Positions 13,640 to 28,539 of a stretch of 64,000 nt of DNA are shown in pieces (position 1 is the first letter of the stretch; each line of letters starts with the position of its first letter). This DNA is from Ptiloglossa arizonensis (taxonomy: Eukaryota; Arthropoda; Insecta; Hymenoptera; Colletidae), in assembly GCF_051014685.1 (NCBI RefSeq), contig NW_027478926.1, positions 124,001 to 188,000 of the forward strand. The letters run 5' to 3'. Under the pieces are notes generated by a model. That model ran no database searches. It was not told the DNA's origin and saw nothing but the letters and a program-made list of their open reading frames with translations. Made by a program: the position numbers and the translations under genes.

Positions 13640-15480
13640 GTTATACGTTATACGTTATACGTTATACGTTATACGTTATACGTTATACGTTATACGTTAT
13701 ACGTTATACGTTATACGTTATACGTTATTCTTTATACGTTATACGTTATTCTTTATACGTTATACGTTATACGTTATACGTTATACGTTATACGTTATAC
13801 GTTATACCTTATACGTTATACGTTATACGATATACGTTATACGTTATACGTTATACGTTATACGTTATACGTTATACGTTATACGTTATACATTATACGT
13901 TATACGCTATACGTTATACGTTATACGTTATACGTAATACGTTATACGTTATACGTTATACGTTATACGTTATACGTTATACGTTATACGTTATACGTTA
14001 TACGTTATACGTTATGCGTTATACGTTCTACGATATTCGTTATACGTTATAGGTTATTAGTTATACGTTATACGTTATACGTTATACGTCATAGATTATA
14101 CGTTATACGTTATGCGTTATACGTTATACGTTATACGTTATACGTTATACGTTATACGTTATACGTTATACGTTATACGTTATACGTTATACGTTATACG
14201 TTATACGTTATACGTTATACGTTATACGTTATACGTTATACGTTATACGTTATACGTTATACGTTATACGTTATGCGTTATACGTTACACGTTACACGTT
14301 ATACGTTATACGTTATACGTTATACGTTATACGTTATACGTTATACGTTATACGTTATACGTTATACGTTATACGTTATACGTTATACGTTGTACGTTAT
14401 ACGTTATAAGTTGTACGTTATACGATATACGTTATACGTTATTCTTTATACCTTCTTCGTTACACGCTATACGTTATACGTTATACGTTATACGTTTTAC
14501 GTTATTCGTTATACGTTATACGTTATACGATATACGTTATACGTTATACGTTATACGTTATGCGTTATACGTTCTACGATATTCGTTATACGTTATACGT
14601 TATTTGTTATACGTTATACGTTATACGTTATACGTCATAGGTTATACGTTATACGTTATGCGTTATACGTTATACATTATACGTTATACGATATACGTTA
14701 TACGTTATACGTTATGCGTTCTTCGATACACGTTATACGTTATTCGGTATGCGTTATACGTTATACGTTATACGTTATACGTTATAAGTTATACTTCATA
14801 CGTTATACGTTATACGTTATACGTTATACGTTATACGTTATACGTTATACGTTATACGTTACACGTTATACGTCATAGGTTATACGTTATACGTCATAGG
14901 TTATACGTTATACGTTATACGTTGTACGTTATACGTTATAAGTTATACGTTATACGTCATAGGTTATACGTTGAACGTTATACGTTATACGTAACACGTT
15001 AAACGTCATAGGTTATACGTTATACGTCATAGGTTATACGTTATACGTTATACGTTGTACGTTATACGTTATAAGTTATACGATATACGTCATAGGTTAT
15101 ACGTTGAACGTTATACGTTATACGTAGTATGTAATGCGTCGTACGTTTTACGTTATTCGTTATTCGTTATACGTTATACGTTATACGTTATACGTTATAC
15201 GTTATACGTTATACGTTATACGTTATACGTTATACGTTATACGTTATACGTCATAGGTTATACGTTATACGTTATACGTTATGCGTTATACGTTATACGT
15301 TATACATTATACGTTATACGTTATACGTTATACGTTATACGTAATACGTTATACGTTATACGTTATACGATATACGTTATACGTTATACGTTATACGTTA
15401 TACGTTATGCGTTATACGTTCTACGATATTCGTTATACGTTATACGTTATTAGTTATACGTTATACGTTATACGTTATAC
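13640..15480 (+). repeat. Block M, copy 3
   Basis: Near-complete second copy of 8860-10690: J at 14027 and 14573, K near 14745, AACACGTTAAACG near 14993, V at 15124, J near 15420. A private change CCTTCTTCG (for CGTTCTTCG) is near 14451. The ATACTTC unit near 14791 is shared with copies 2 and 4, whereas copies 1 and 5 have ATACTTT. Confidence 0.8.
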
Positions 15481-15544
15481 GTTGTACGTTATACGTTATA
15501 AGTTGTACGTTATACGATATACGTTATACGTTATTCTTTATACG

Positions 15545-18500
15545 TTATACGTTATACGTTACACGTTATACGTCATAGGTTATACGTTATACGTTATACG
15601 TTATACGTTATACGTTATACGTTATACGTTATACGCCATAGGTTATACGTTATACGTTATACGTTGTACGTTATACGTTATAAGTTATACGTTATACGTC
15701 ATAGGTTATACGTTGAACGTTATACGTTATACGTAGTATGTAATGCGTCGTACGTTTTACGTTATTCGTTATACGTTATACGTTATACGTTATACGTTAT
15801 ACGTTATACGTTATACGTTATACGTTATACGCTATACGTTATACGTTATACGTTATACGTTATACGTTATACGTTATACGTTATACGTTATACGTTATAC
15901 GTTATACGTTATACGTTATACGTTATACGTTATACGTTGTACGTTATACGTTATAAGTTGTACGTTATACGATATACGTTATACGTTATTCTTTATACGT
16001 TCTTCGTTACACGTTATACATTATACGTTATACGTTATACGTTATACGTTTTACGTTATTCGTTATACGTTATACGTTATACGATATACGTTATACGTTA
16101 TACGTTATACGTTATACGTTACACGTTACACGTTATACGTTATACTTTATACGTTATAGGTGTTACGTTATACGTTATACGTCATAGGTTATACGTTATA
16201 TGTTATACGTTATACGTTATACGTTATACGTCATACGTTATACGTTGTACGTTATACGTTATAAGTTGTACGTTATACGATATACGTTATACGTTATTCT
16301 TTATACGTTCTTCGTTACACGTTATACATTATACGTTATACGTTATACGTTATACGCTATACGTTATACGTTATACGTTATACGTTATACGTTATACGTT
16401 ATACGTTATACGTTATACGTTATACGTTATACGTTATACGTTATACGTTATACGTCATAGGTTATACGTTATACGTTATACGTTATGCGTTATACGTTAT
16501 ACGTTATACATTATACGTTATACGTCATAGGTTATACGTTATACGTTATACGTTGTACGTTATACGTTATAAGTTATACGTTATACGTCATAGGTTATAC
16601 GTTGAACGTTATACGTTATACGTAGTATGTAATGCGTCATACGTTTTACGTTATTCATTATACGTTATACGTTATACGTTATACGTTATACGTTATACGT
16701 TATACGTTATACGCTATACGTTATACGTTATACGTTATACGTTATACGTTATACGTTATACGTTATACGTTATACGTTATACGTTATACGTTATACGTTA
16801 TACGTTATACGTTATACGTTTGTACGTTATACGTTATAAGTTGTACGTTATACGATATACGTTATACGTTATTCTTTATACGTTCTTCGTTACACGTTAT
16901 ACATTATACGTTATACGTTATACGTTATACGTTTTACGTTATTCGTTATACGTTATACGTTATACGATATACGTTATACGTTATACGTTATACGTTATAC
17001 GTTACACGTTATACGTTATACTTTATACGTTATAGGTGTTACGTTATACGTTATACGTCATAGGTTATACGTTATATGTTATTCGTTATACGTTATACGT
17101 TATACGTCATACGTTATACGTTATACGTTATACGTTATACGTTATACGTTATACGTTATACGTTATTCGTAATACGTTATACGTGATACGTTATACTTTG
17201 TACGTTATACGTTATACGTTATACGTTATACGTTATACATCATACGTTATACGTTATACGTTATACGTCATAGGTTATACGTTATATGTTATACGTTATA
17301 CGTTATACGTTATACGTCATACGTTATACGTTATACGTTATACGTTATACGTTATACGTTATACGTTATACGTTGTACGTTATACGTTATAAGTTGTACG
17401 TTATACGATATACGTTATACGTCATTCTTTATACGTTCTTCGTTACACGTTATACGTTATACGTTATACGTTATACGTTTTACGTTATTCGTTGTACGTT
17501 ATACGTTATACAATATACGTTATACGTTATACGTTATACGTTATGCGTCATACGTTCTACGATATTCGTTATACGTTATACGTTATTAGTTATACGTTAT
17601 ACGTTATACGTTATACGTCATAGGTTATACGTTATACGTTATGCGTTATACGTTATACATTATACGTTATACGATATACGTTATACGTTATGCGTTATGC
17701 GTTCTTCGTTACACGTTATACGTTATTCGGTATGCGTTATACGTTATACGTTATACGTTATGCGTTATACGTTATACGTTATACGTTATACGTTATACGT
17801 TATACGTTATACGTTATACGTTATACGTTATACGTTATACGTTATACGTTATACGTTATACGTTATACGTTATACGTTATACGTTATACGTTATACGTTA
17901 TACGTTATACGTTATACGTTATACGTTATACGTTATACGTTATACGTTATACGTTATACGTCATAGGTTACACGTTATATGTTATACGTTATACGTTATA
18001 CGTTATACGTCATACGTTATACGTTATACGTTATACGTTATACGTTATACGTTATACGTTATACGTTATACGTTATACGTTATACGTTATACGTTATACG
18101 TTATACGTTATACGTTATACGTTATACGTTATACGTTGTACGCTATACGTTATAAGTTGTACGTTATACGATATACGTTATACGTTATTCGTTATACGTA
18201 CTTCGTTACACGTTATACGTTATACGTTATACGTTATACGTTTTACGATATACGATATACGTTATACGTTATACGTGATACGTTATGCGTTATACGTTCT
18301 ACGATATTCGTTATAGGTTATACGTTATTAGTTATACGTTATACGTTATACGTTATACGTCATAGGTTATACGTTATACGTTATGCGTTATACGTTATAC
18401 ATTATACGTTATACGATATACGTTATACGTTATGCGTTATGCGTTCTTCGATACACGTTATGCGTTATTCGGTATGCGTTATACGTTATACGTTATACGT

Positions 18501-18905
18501 TATACGTTATACATTATACTTTATACGTTATACGTTATACGTTATACGTTATACGTTATACGTTATACGTTATACGTTACACGTTATACGTCATAGGTTA
18601 TACGTTATACGTTATACGTTATACGTTATACGTTATACGTTATACGTTATACGTTATACGTTATACGTCATAGGTTATACGTTATACGTTATACGTTATG
18701 TGTTATGCGTTATACGTTATACATTATACGTTATACGTTATACGTTATACGTTATACGTTATACGTTATACGTTATACGTTATACGTTATACGATATACG
18801 TTATACGTTATACGTTATACGTTATGTGTTATACGTGCTACGATATTCGTTATTCGTTATACGTTATTAGTTATACGTTATACGTTATACGTTATACGTC
18901 ATAGG
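15545..18905 (+). repeat. Large HOR family, copy alpha
   Basis: Order: V 15733, H 16157, V 16622, T insertion 16819-16821, H 17033, J near 17557, K, J near 18299, K, and the GTGCTACG form of J near 18837. It matches beta (19725-23045) at an offset of 4,180-4,181 bp for the first 2.2 kb. The offset is 597 units plus the one or two extra T bases crossed. After about 17.75 kb alpha lacks a few whole units relative to beta (offset 4,146 then 4,139). Alpha ends in CATAGG units that run into an M-type tail instead of the GTTACGCG series seen in beta. Confidence 0.85.
16819..16821 (+). other. Phase-shifting T insertion, alpha copy (+1)
   Basis: Reads CGTTTGTACG where an in-phase array would read CGTTGTACG. 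The G of the CpG moves from 4 to 5 modulo 7 here. It is the first phase change in the window after 16.8 kb of unbroken 7-bp phase. Confidence 0.95.
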
Positions 18906-19724
18906 TTATACGTTATACGTCATAGGTTATACGTTATACGTTATACGTTGTACGTTATACGTTATAAGTTATACGTTATACGTCATAGGTTATACGTTGA
19001 ACGTTATACGTTATACGTAACACGTTAAACGTCATAGGTTATACGTTATACGTCATAGGTTATACGTTATACGTTATACGTTGTACGTTATACGTTATAA
19101 GTTATACGATATACGTCATAGGTTATACGTTGAACGTTATACGTTATACGTAGTATGTAATGCGTCGTACGTTTTACGTTATTCGTTATTCGTTATACGT
19201 TATACGTTATACGTTATACGTTATACGTTATACGTTATACGTTATACGTTATACGTTATACGTTATACGTTATACGTCATAGGTTATACGTTATACGTTA
19301 TACGTTATGCGTTATGCGTTATACGTTATACGTTATACATTATACGTTATACGTTATACGTTATACGTTATACGTAATACGTTATACGTTATACGTTATA
19401 CGATATACGTTATACGTTATACGTTATACGTTATACGTTATGCGTTATACGTTCTACGATATTCGTTATACGTTATACGTTATTAGTTATACGTTATACG
19501 TTATACGTTATACGTCATAGGTTATACGTTATACGTTATGCGTTATACGTTATACATTATACGTTATACGATATACGTTATACGTTATGCGTTATGCGTT
19601 CTTCGTTACACGTTATACGTTATTCGGTGTGCGTTATACGTTATACGTTATACGTTATACGTTATACTTTATACGTTATACGTTATACGTTATACGTTAT
19701 ACGTTATACGTTATACGTTATACG
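18890..19724 (+). repeat. Segment joining alpha to beta (M-type tail plus J-K)
   Basis: CATAGG pairs, GAACG, AACACGTTAAACG near 19020, V at 19150, J near 19452, K near 19623 (GGTGTGCG form). It is repeated at 27705-28539, offset 8,815 bp, and its V-J part matches 10329-10690 and 15124-15480. This join therefore predates the beta-to-gamma duplication. Confidence 0.75.
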
Positions 19725-22700
19725 TTATACGTTATACGTTACACGTTATACGTCATAGGTTATACGTTATACGTTATACGTTATACGTTATACGTTATAC
19801 GTTATACGTTATACGCCATAGGTTATACGTTATACGTTATACGTTGTACGTTATACGTTATAAGTTATACGTTATACGTCATAGGTTATACGTTGAACGT
19901 TATACGTTATACGTAGTATGTAATGCGTCGTACGTTTTACGTTATTCGTTATGCGTTATACGTTATACGTTATACGTTATACGTTATACGTTATACGTTA
20001 TACGTTATACGCTATACGTTATACGTTATACGTTATACGTTATACGTTATACGTTATACGTTATACGTTATACGTTATACGTTATACGTTATACGTTATA
20101 CGTTATACGTTATACGTTGTACGTTATACGTTATAAGTTGTACGTTATACGATATACGTTATACGTTATTCTTTATACGTTCTTCGTTACACGTTATACA
20201 TTATACGTTATACGTTATACGTTATACGTTTTACGTTATTCGTTATACGTTATACGTTATACGATATACGTTATACGTTATACGTTATACGTTATACGTT
20301 ACACGTTACACGTTATACGTTATACTTTATACGTTATAGGTGTTACGTTATACGTTATACGTCATAGGTTATACGTTATATGTTATACGTTATACGTTAT
20401 ACGTTATACGTCATACGTTATACGTTGTACGTTATACGTTATAAGTTGTACGTTATACGATATACGTTATACGTTATTCTTTATACGTTCTTCGTTACAC
20501 GTTATACATTATACGTTATACGTTATACGTTATACGCTATACGTTATACGTTATACGTTATACGTTATACGTTATACGTTATACGTTATACGTTATACGT
20601 TATACGTTATACGTTATACGTTATACGTTATACGTCATAGGTTATACGTTATACGTTATACGTTATGCGTTATACGTTATACGTTATACATTATACGTTA
20701 TACGTCATAGGTTATACGTTATACGTTATACGTTGTACGTTATACGTTATAAGTTATACGTTATACGTCATAGGTTATACGTTGAACGTTATACGTTATA
20801 CGTAGTATGTAATGCGTCATACGTTTTACGTTATTCATTATACGTTATACGTTATACGTTATACGTTATACGTTATACGTTATACGTTATACGCTATACG
20901 TTATACGTTATACGTTATACGTTATACGTTATACGTTATACGTTATACGTTATACGTTATACGTTATACGTTATACGTTATACGTTATACGTTATACGTT
21001 TTGTACGTTATACGTTATAAGTTGTACGTTATACGATATACGTTATACGTTATTCTTTATACGTTCTTCGTTACACGTTATACATTATACGTTATACGTT
21101 ATACGTTATACGTTTTACGTTATTCGTTATACGTTATACGTTATACGATATACGTTATACGTTATACGTTATACGTTATACGTTACACGTTATACGTTAT
21201 ACTTTATACGTTATAGGTGTTACGTTATACGTTATACGTCATAGGTTATACGTTATATGTTATTCGTTATACGTTATACGTTATACGTCATACGTTATAC
21301 GTTATACGTTATACGTTATACGTTATACGTTATACGTTATACGTTATTCGTAATACGTTATACGTGATACGTTATACTTTGTACGTTATACGTTATACGT
21401 TATACGTTATACGTTATACATCATACGTTATACGTTATACGTTATACGTCATAGGTTATACGTTATATGTTATACGTTATACGTTATACGTTATACGTCA
21501 TACGTTATACGTTATACGTTATACGTTATACGTTATACGTTATACGTTATACGTTGTACGTTATACGTTATAAGTTGTACGTTATACGATATACGTTATA
21601 CGTCATTCTTTATACGTTCTTCGTTACACGTTATACGTTATACGTTATACGTTATACGTTTTACGTTATTCGTTGTACGTTATACGTTATACAATATACG
21701 TTATACGTTATACGTTATACGTTATGGGTCATACGTTCTACGATATTCGTTATACGTTATACGTTATTAGTTATACGTTATACGTTATACGTTATACGTC
21801 ATAGGTTATACGTTATACGTTATGCGTTATACGTTATACATTATACGTTATACGATATACGTTATACGTTATGCGTTATGCGTTCTTCGTTACACGTTAT
21901 ACGTTATTCGGTATGCGTTATACGTTATACGTTATACGTTATACGTTATACGTTATACTTTATACGTTATACGTTATACGTTATGCGTTATACGTTATAC
22001 GTTATACGTTATACGTTACACGTTATACATCATAGGTTATACGTTATACGTTATACGTTATACGTTATACGTTATACGTTATACGTTATACGTTATACGT
22101 TATACGTCATAGGTTACACGTTATATGTTATACGTTATACGTTATACGTTATACGTCATACGTTATACGTTATACGTTATACGTTATACGTTATACGTTA
22201 TACGTTATACGTTATACGTTATACGTTATACGTTATACGTTATACGTTATACGTTATACGTTATACGTTATACGTTATACGTTGTACGCTATACGTTATA
22301 AGTTGTACGTTATACGATATACGTTATACGTTATTCGTTATACGTACTTCGTTACACGTTATACGTTATACGTTATACGTTATACGTTTTACGATATACG
22401 ATATACGTTATACGTTATACGTGATACGTTATGCGTTATACGTTCTACGATATTCGTTATAGGTTATACGTTATTAGTTATACGTTATACGTTATACGTT
22501 ATACGTCATAGGTTATACGTTATACGTTATGCGTTATACGTTATACATTATACGTTATACGATATACGTTATACGTTATGCGTTATGCGTTCTTCGATAC
22601 ACGTTATGCGTTATTCGGTATGCGTTATACGTTATACGTTATACGTTATACGTTATACATTATACTTTATACGTTATACGTTATACGTTATACGTTATAC

Positions 22701-25246
22701 GTTATACGTTATACGTTATACGTTACACGTTATACGTCATAGGTTATACGTTATACGTTATACGTTATACGTTATACGTTATACGTTATACGTTATACGT
22801 TATACGTCATAGGTTATACGTTATACGTTATACGTTATGTGTTATGCGTTATACGTTATACATTATACGTTATACGTTATACGTTATACGTTATACGTTA
22901 TACGTTATACGTTATACGTTATACGTTATACGATATACGTTATACGTTATACGTTATACGTTATGTGTTATACGTGCTACGATATTCGTTATTCGTTATA
23001 CGTTATTAGTTATACGTTATACGTTATACGTTATACGTCATAGGTTATACGTTATACGTTACGCGTTATACGTTATACATTATACGTTATACGATATACG
23101 TTATACGTTATGCGTTATGCGTTCTTCGTTACACGTTATACGTTATTCGGTATGCGTTACACGTTATACGTTATACGTTATACGTTATACTTTATACGTT
23201 GTACGTTATACGTTATACGTTATACGTTATACGTTATACGTTATACGTTATACGTTACACGTTATACGTCATAGGTTGTACGTTATACGTTATACGTTAT
23301 ACGTTATACGTTATACGTTATACGTTATACGTTATACGTTATACGTTATACGTTATACGTTATACGTTATACGTTATACGTTATACGTTATACGTTATAC
23401 GTTATTCGTTATACGTTATACGTTATACGTTATACGTTATACGTTATACGTTATACGTTATACGTAATACGTTATACGTTATACGATATACGTTATACGT
23501 TATACGTTATACGTTATACGTTATACGTTATACGTTATACGTTATACGTTATACGTTATACGTTATACGTCATAGGTTATACGTTATACGTTATACGTTA
23601 TGCGTTATACGTTATACGTTATACGTTATACATTATACGTTATACGTTATACGTTATACGTTATACGTTATACGTTATACGTTATACGTTATACGATATA
23701 CGTTATACGTTATATGTTATACGTTATACGTTATGCGTTATACGTTCTACGATATTCGTTATACGTTATACGTTATTAGTTATACGTTATACGTTATACG
23801 TTATACGTTATACGTCATAGGTTATACGTTATACGTTATGCGTTATACGTTATACATTATACGATATACGATATACGTTATACGTTATGCGTTATGCGTT
23901 CTTCGTTACACGTTATACGTTATTCGGTATGCGTTATACGTTATACGTTATACGTTATACGTTATACTTTATACGTTATACGTTATACGTTATACGTTAT
24001 ACGTTATACGTTATACGTTATACGTTATACGTTATACGTTATACGTTATACGTTATACGTTACACGTTATACGTCATAGGTTATACGTTATACGTTATAC
24101 GTTATACGTTATAGGTTATACGTCATACGTTATACGTCATAGGTTATACGTTATACGTTATACGTTGTACGTTATACGTTATAAGTTATACGTTATACGT
24201 CATAGGTTATACGTTGAACGTTATACGTTATACGTAGTATGTAATGCGTCGTACGTTTTACGTTATTCGTTATACGTTATACGTTATACGTTATACGTTA
24301 TACGTTATACGTTATACGTTATACGCTATACGTTATACGTTATACGTTATACGTTATACGTTATACGTTATACGTTATACGTTATACGTTATACGTTATA
24401 CGTTATACGTTATACGTTATACGTTATACGTTATACGTTATACGTTATACGTTATACGTTATACGTAATACGTTATACGTTATACGATATACGTTATACG
24501 TTATACGTTATACGTTATACGTTATACGTTATACGTTATACGTTATACGTTATACGTTATACGTTATACGTTATACGTTATACGTCATAGGTTATACGAT
24601 ATACGTTATACGTTATGCGTTATACGTTATACGTTATACGTTATACATTATACGTTATACGTTATACGTTATACGTTATACATTATACGTAATACGTTAT
24701 ACGTTATACGTTATACGTTATTCGTTATACGTCATAGGTAATACGTGATACGTTATACGTTATACGTTACTCGTTATGCGTAATATGTAATACGTTTTAC
24801 GTTTTACGCTATTCGTTATACGTTATACGTTATACGTTATACGTTATACGTTATACGTTATACGTTATACGTTATACGTTATACGTTATACGTTATACGT
24901 TATACGTTATACGTTATGCGTTATACGCTATACGTTATGCGTTATAGGATATACGTTACTCGTTACACGTTATACGTTATACGTTATACTTTATACGTTA
25001 TACGTTACACGTTATACGTTATACGTTATACGTTATACGTTAAACGTTATACGTTATACGTTATACGTTATACGTTACACGTTATACGTTATACGTTATA
25101 CGTTATACGTTAAACGTTATACGTTATACGTTATACGTTATACGATATACGTTATACGTTAAACGTTGTACGTTATACGTTATACGTTATACGTTATACG
25201 TTATACGTTATACGTTATACGTTATACGTTATACGTTATACGTTAT
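19725..25246 (+). repeat. Large HOR family, copy beta
   Basis: V 19913, H 20337, V 20802, TTTT insertion 20999-21002, H 21214, four J-K pairs (near 21737, 22443, 22976 in the GCTACG form, 23747), V 24234, W 24769-24815, then ACTCG/ACACG/AAACG series to about 25.16 kb. With its upstream join it matches 27.7-34.0 kb at offsets of 8,815 falling to 8,744 bp. That makes a segment of about 6.3 kb, the longest duplication I find. Private change: ATGCG for ATACG near 19952. Confidence 0.85.
20999..21002 (+). other. Phase-shifting T insertion, beta copy (+2)
   Basis: Reads CGTTTTGTACG, one T more than the alpha, gamma and delta copies. CpG phase moves from 5 to 0 modulo 7. It looks like the shared insertion plus one further T slippage in the run. 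Confidence 0.95.
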
Positions 25247-26484
25247 ACGTTATACGTCATAGGTTATACGTTATACGTTATACGTTATGCGTTATGCGTT
25301 ATACGTTATACATTATACGTTATACGTTATACGTTATACGTTATACGTTATACGTTATACGTTATACGTTATACGTTATACGTTATACGATATACGTTAT
25401 ACGTTATACGTTATACGTTATGTGTTATACGTGCTACGATATTCGTTATTCGTTATACGTTATTAGTTATACGTTATACGTTATACGTTATACGTCATAG
25501 GTTATACGTTATACGTTACGCGTTATACGTTATACATTATACGTTATACGATATACGTTATACGTTATGCGTTATGCGTTCTTCGTTACACGTTATACGT
25601 TATTCGGTATGCGTTATACGTTATACGTTATACGTTATACGTTATACTTTATACGTTGTACGTTATACGTTATACGTTATACGTTATACGTTATACGTTA
25701 TACGTTATACGTTACACGTTATACGTCATAGGTTGTACGTTATACGTTATACGTTATACGTTATACGTTATACGTTATACGTTATACGTTATACGTTATA
25801 CGTTATACGTTATACGTTATACGTTATACGTTATACGTTATACGTTATACGTTATACGTTATACGTTATTCGTTATACGTTATACGTTATACGTTATACG
25901 TTATACGTTATACGTTATACGTTATACGTAATACGTTATACGTTATACGATATACGTTATACGTTATACGTTATACGTTATACGTTATACGTTATACGTT
26001 ATACGTTATACGTTATACGTTATACGTTATACGTTATACGTCATAGGTTATACGTTATACGTTATACGTTATGCGTTATACGTTATACGTTATACGTTAT
26101 ACATTATACGTTATACGTTATACGTTATACGTTATACGTTATACGTTATACGTTATACGTTATACGATATACGTTATACGTTATATGTTATACGTTATAC
26201 GTTATGCGTTATACGTTCTACGATATTCGTTATACGTTATACGTTATTAGTCATACGTTATACGTTATACGTTATACGTCATAGGTTATACGTTATACGT
26301 TATGCGTTATACGTTATACATTATACGATATACGATATACGTTATACGTTATGCGTTATGCGTTCTTCGTTACACGTTATACGTTATTCGGTATGCGTTA
26401 TACGTTATACGTTATACGTTATACGTTATACTTTATACGTTATACGTTATACGTTATACGTTATACGTTATACGTTATACGTTA
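25247..26484 (+). repeat. Second copy of the beta 22.79-24.02 kb segment
   Basis: The GCTACG form of J near 25434, K near 25603, GGTTGTACG near 25732, ATTCG near 25868, J near 26217 and K near 26387 repeat the beta series at an offset of 2,457-2,464 bp (351-352 units). It starts right after the AAACG/GTACG tail of beta. Private change: GTCATACG for GTTATACG near 26250. Confidence 0.8.
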
Positions 26485-27020
26485 TACGTTGTACGTTATA
26501 CGTTATAAGTTGTACGTTATACGATATACGATATACGTTATACGTTATACGTTATACGTTATACGTTATACGTTATACGTTATACGTTATACGTTATACG
26601 TTATACGTTATACGTTATACGTTATACGTTATTCTTTATACGTTATACGTTATTCTTTATACGTTATACGTTATACGTTATACGTTATACGTTATTCTTT
26701 ATACGTTATACGTTATTCTTTATACGTTATACGTTATACGTTATACGTTATACGTTATACGTTATACGTTATACGTTATACGTTATACGTTATACGTTAT
26801 ACGTTATACGTTGTACGTTATACGTTATAAGTTGTACGTTATACGATATACGATATACGTTATACGTTATACGTTATACGTTATACGTTATACGTTATAC
26901 GTTATACGTTATACGTTATACGTTATACGTTATACGTTATACGTTATACGTTATTCTTTATACGTTATACGTTATTCTTTATACGTTATACGTTATACGT
27001 TATACGTTATACGTTATACG
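26485..27020 (+). repeat. Tandem duplication, period 322 bp (46 units), ATTCTTT-rich
   Basis: GTTGTACG at 26491 and 26813, and paired ATTCTTT units at 26631/26652 and 26953/26974, are all 322 bp apart. The first copy has an extra ATTCTTT pair near 26692 and 26712. This segment belongs to the start of the M series. Confidence 0.75.
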
Positions 27021-28539
27021 TTATACGTTATACCTTATACGTTATACGTTATACGATATACGTTATACGTTATACGTTATACGTTATACGTTATACGTTA
27101 TACGTTATACGTTATACATTATACGTTATACGCTATACGTTATACGTTATACGTTATACGTAATACGTTATACGTTATACGTTATACGTTATACGTTATA
27201 CGTTATACGTTATACGTTATACGTTATACGTTATACGTTATACGTTATGCGTTATACGTTCTACGATATTCGTTATACGTTATAGGTTATTAGTTATACG
27301 TTATACGTTATACGTTATACGTCATAGATTATACGTTATACGTTATGCGTTATACGTTATACGTTATACGTTATACGTTATACGTTATACGTTATACGTT
27401 ATGCGTTATACGTTACACGTTACACGTTATACGTTATACGTTATACGTTATACGTTATACGTTATACGTTATACGTCATAGGTTATACGTTATACGTTAT
27501 GCGTTATACGTTATACATTATACGTTATACGATATACGTTATACGTTATACGTTATGCGTTCTTCGATACACGTTATACGTTATTCGGTATGCGTTATAC
27601 GTTATACGTTATACGTTATACGTTATAAGTTATACTTCATACGTTATACGTTATACGTTATACGTTATACGTTATACGTTATACGTTATACGTTATACGT
27701 TACACGTTATACGTCATAGGTTATACGTTATACGTCATAGGTTATACGTTATACGTTATACGTTGTACGTTATACGTTATAAGTTATACGTTATACGTCA
27801 TAGGTTATACGTTGAACGTTATACGTTATACGTAACACGTTAAACGTCATAGGTTATACGTTATACGTCATAGGTTATACGTTATACGTTATACGTTGTA
27901 CGTTATACGTTATAAGTTATACGTTATACGTCATAGGTTATACGTTGAACGTTATACGTTATACGTAGTATGTAATGCGTCGTACGTTTTACGTTATTCG
28001 TTATTCGTTATACGTTATACGTTATACGTTATACGTTATACGTTATACGTTATACGTTATACGTTATACGTTATACGTTATACGTTATACGTTATACGTC
28101 ATAGGTTATACGTTATACGTTATACGTTATGCGTTATACGTTATACGTTATACATTATACGTTATACGTTATACGTTATACGTTATACGTAATACGTTAT
28201 ACGTTATACGTTATACGATATACGTTATACGTTATACGTTATACGTTATACGTTATGCGTTATACGTTCTACGATATTCGTTATACGTTATACGTTATTA
28301 GTTATACGTTATACGTTATACGTTATACGTCATAGGTTATACGTTATACGTTATGCGTTATACGTTATACATTATACGTTATACGATATACGTTATACGT
28401 TATGCGTTATGCGTTCTTCGTTACACGTTATACGTTATTCGGTGTGCGTTATACGTTATACGTTATACGTTATACGTTATACTTTATACGTTCTACGTTA
28501 TACGTTATACGTTATACGTTATACGTTATACGTTATACG
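27021..28539 (+). repeat. Block M, copy 4, and join to gamma
   Basis: J at 27260 with TATAGGTTATTAG, ACACGTTACACG near 27416, a direct jump to the CATAGG/K part (K near 27587), AACACGTTAAACG near 27834, V at 27965, J near 28268 and K near 28439. Compared with copy 3 the second J and its flanks are missing (a deletion of whole units). From 27705 it matches the alpha-beta join. Confidence 0.75.
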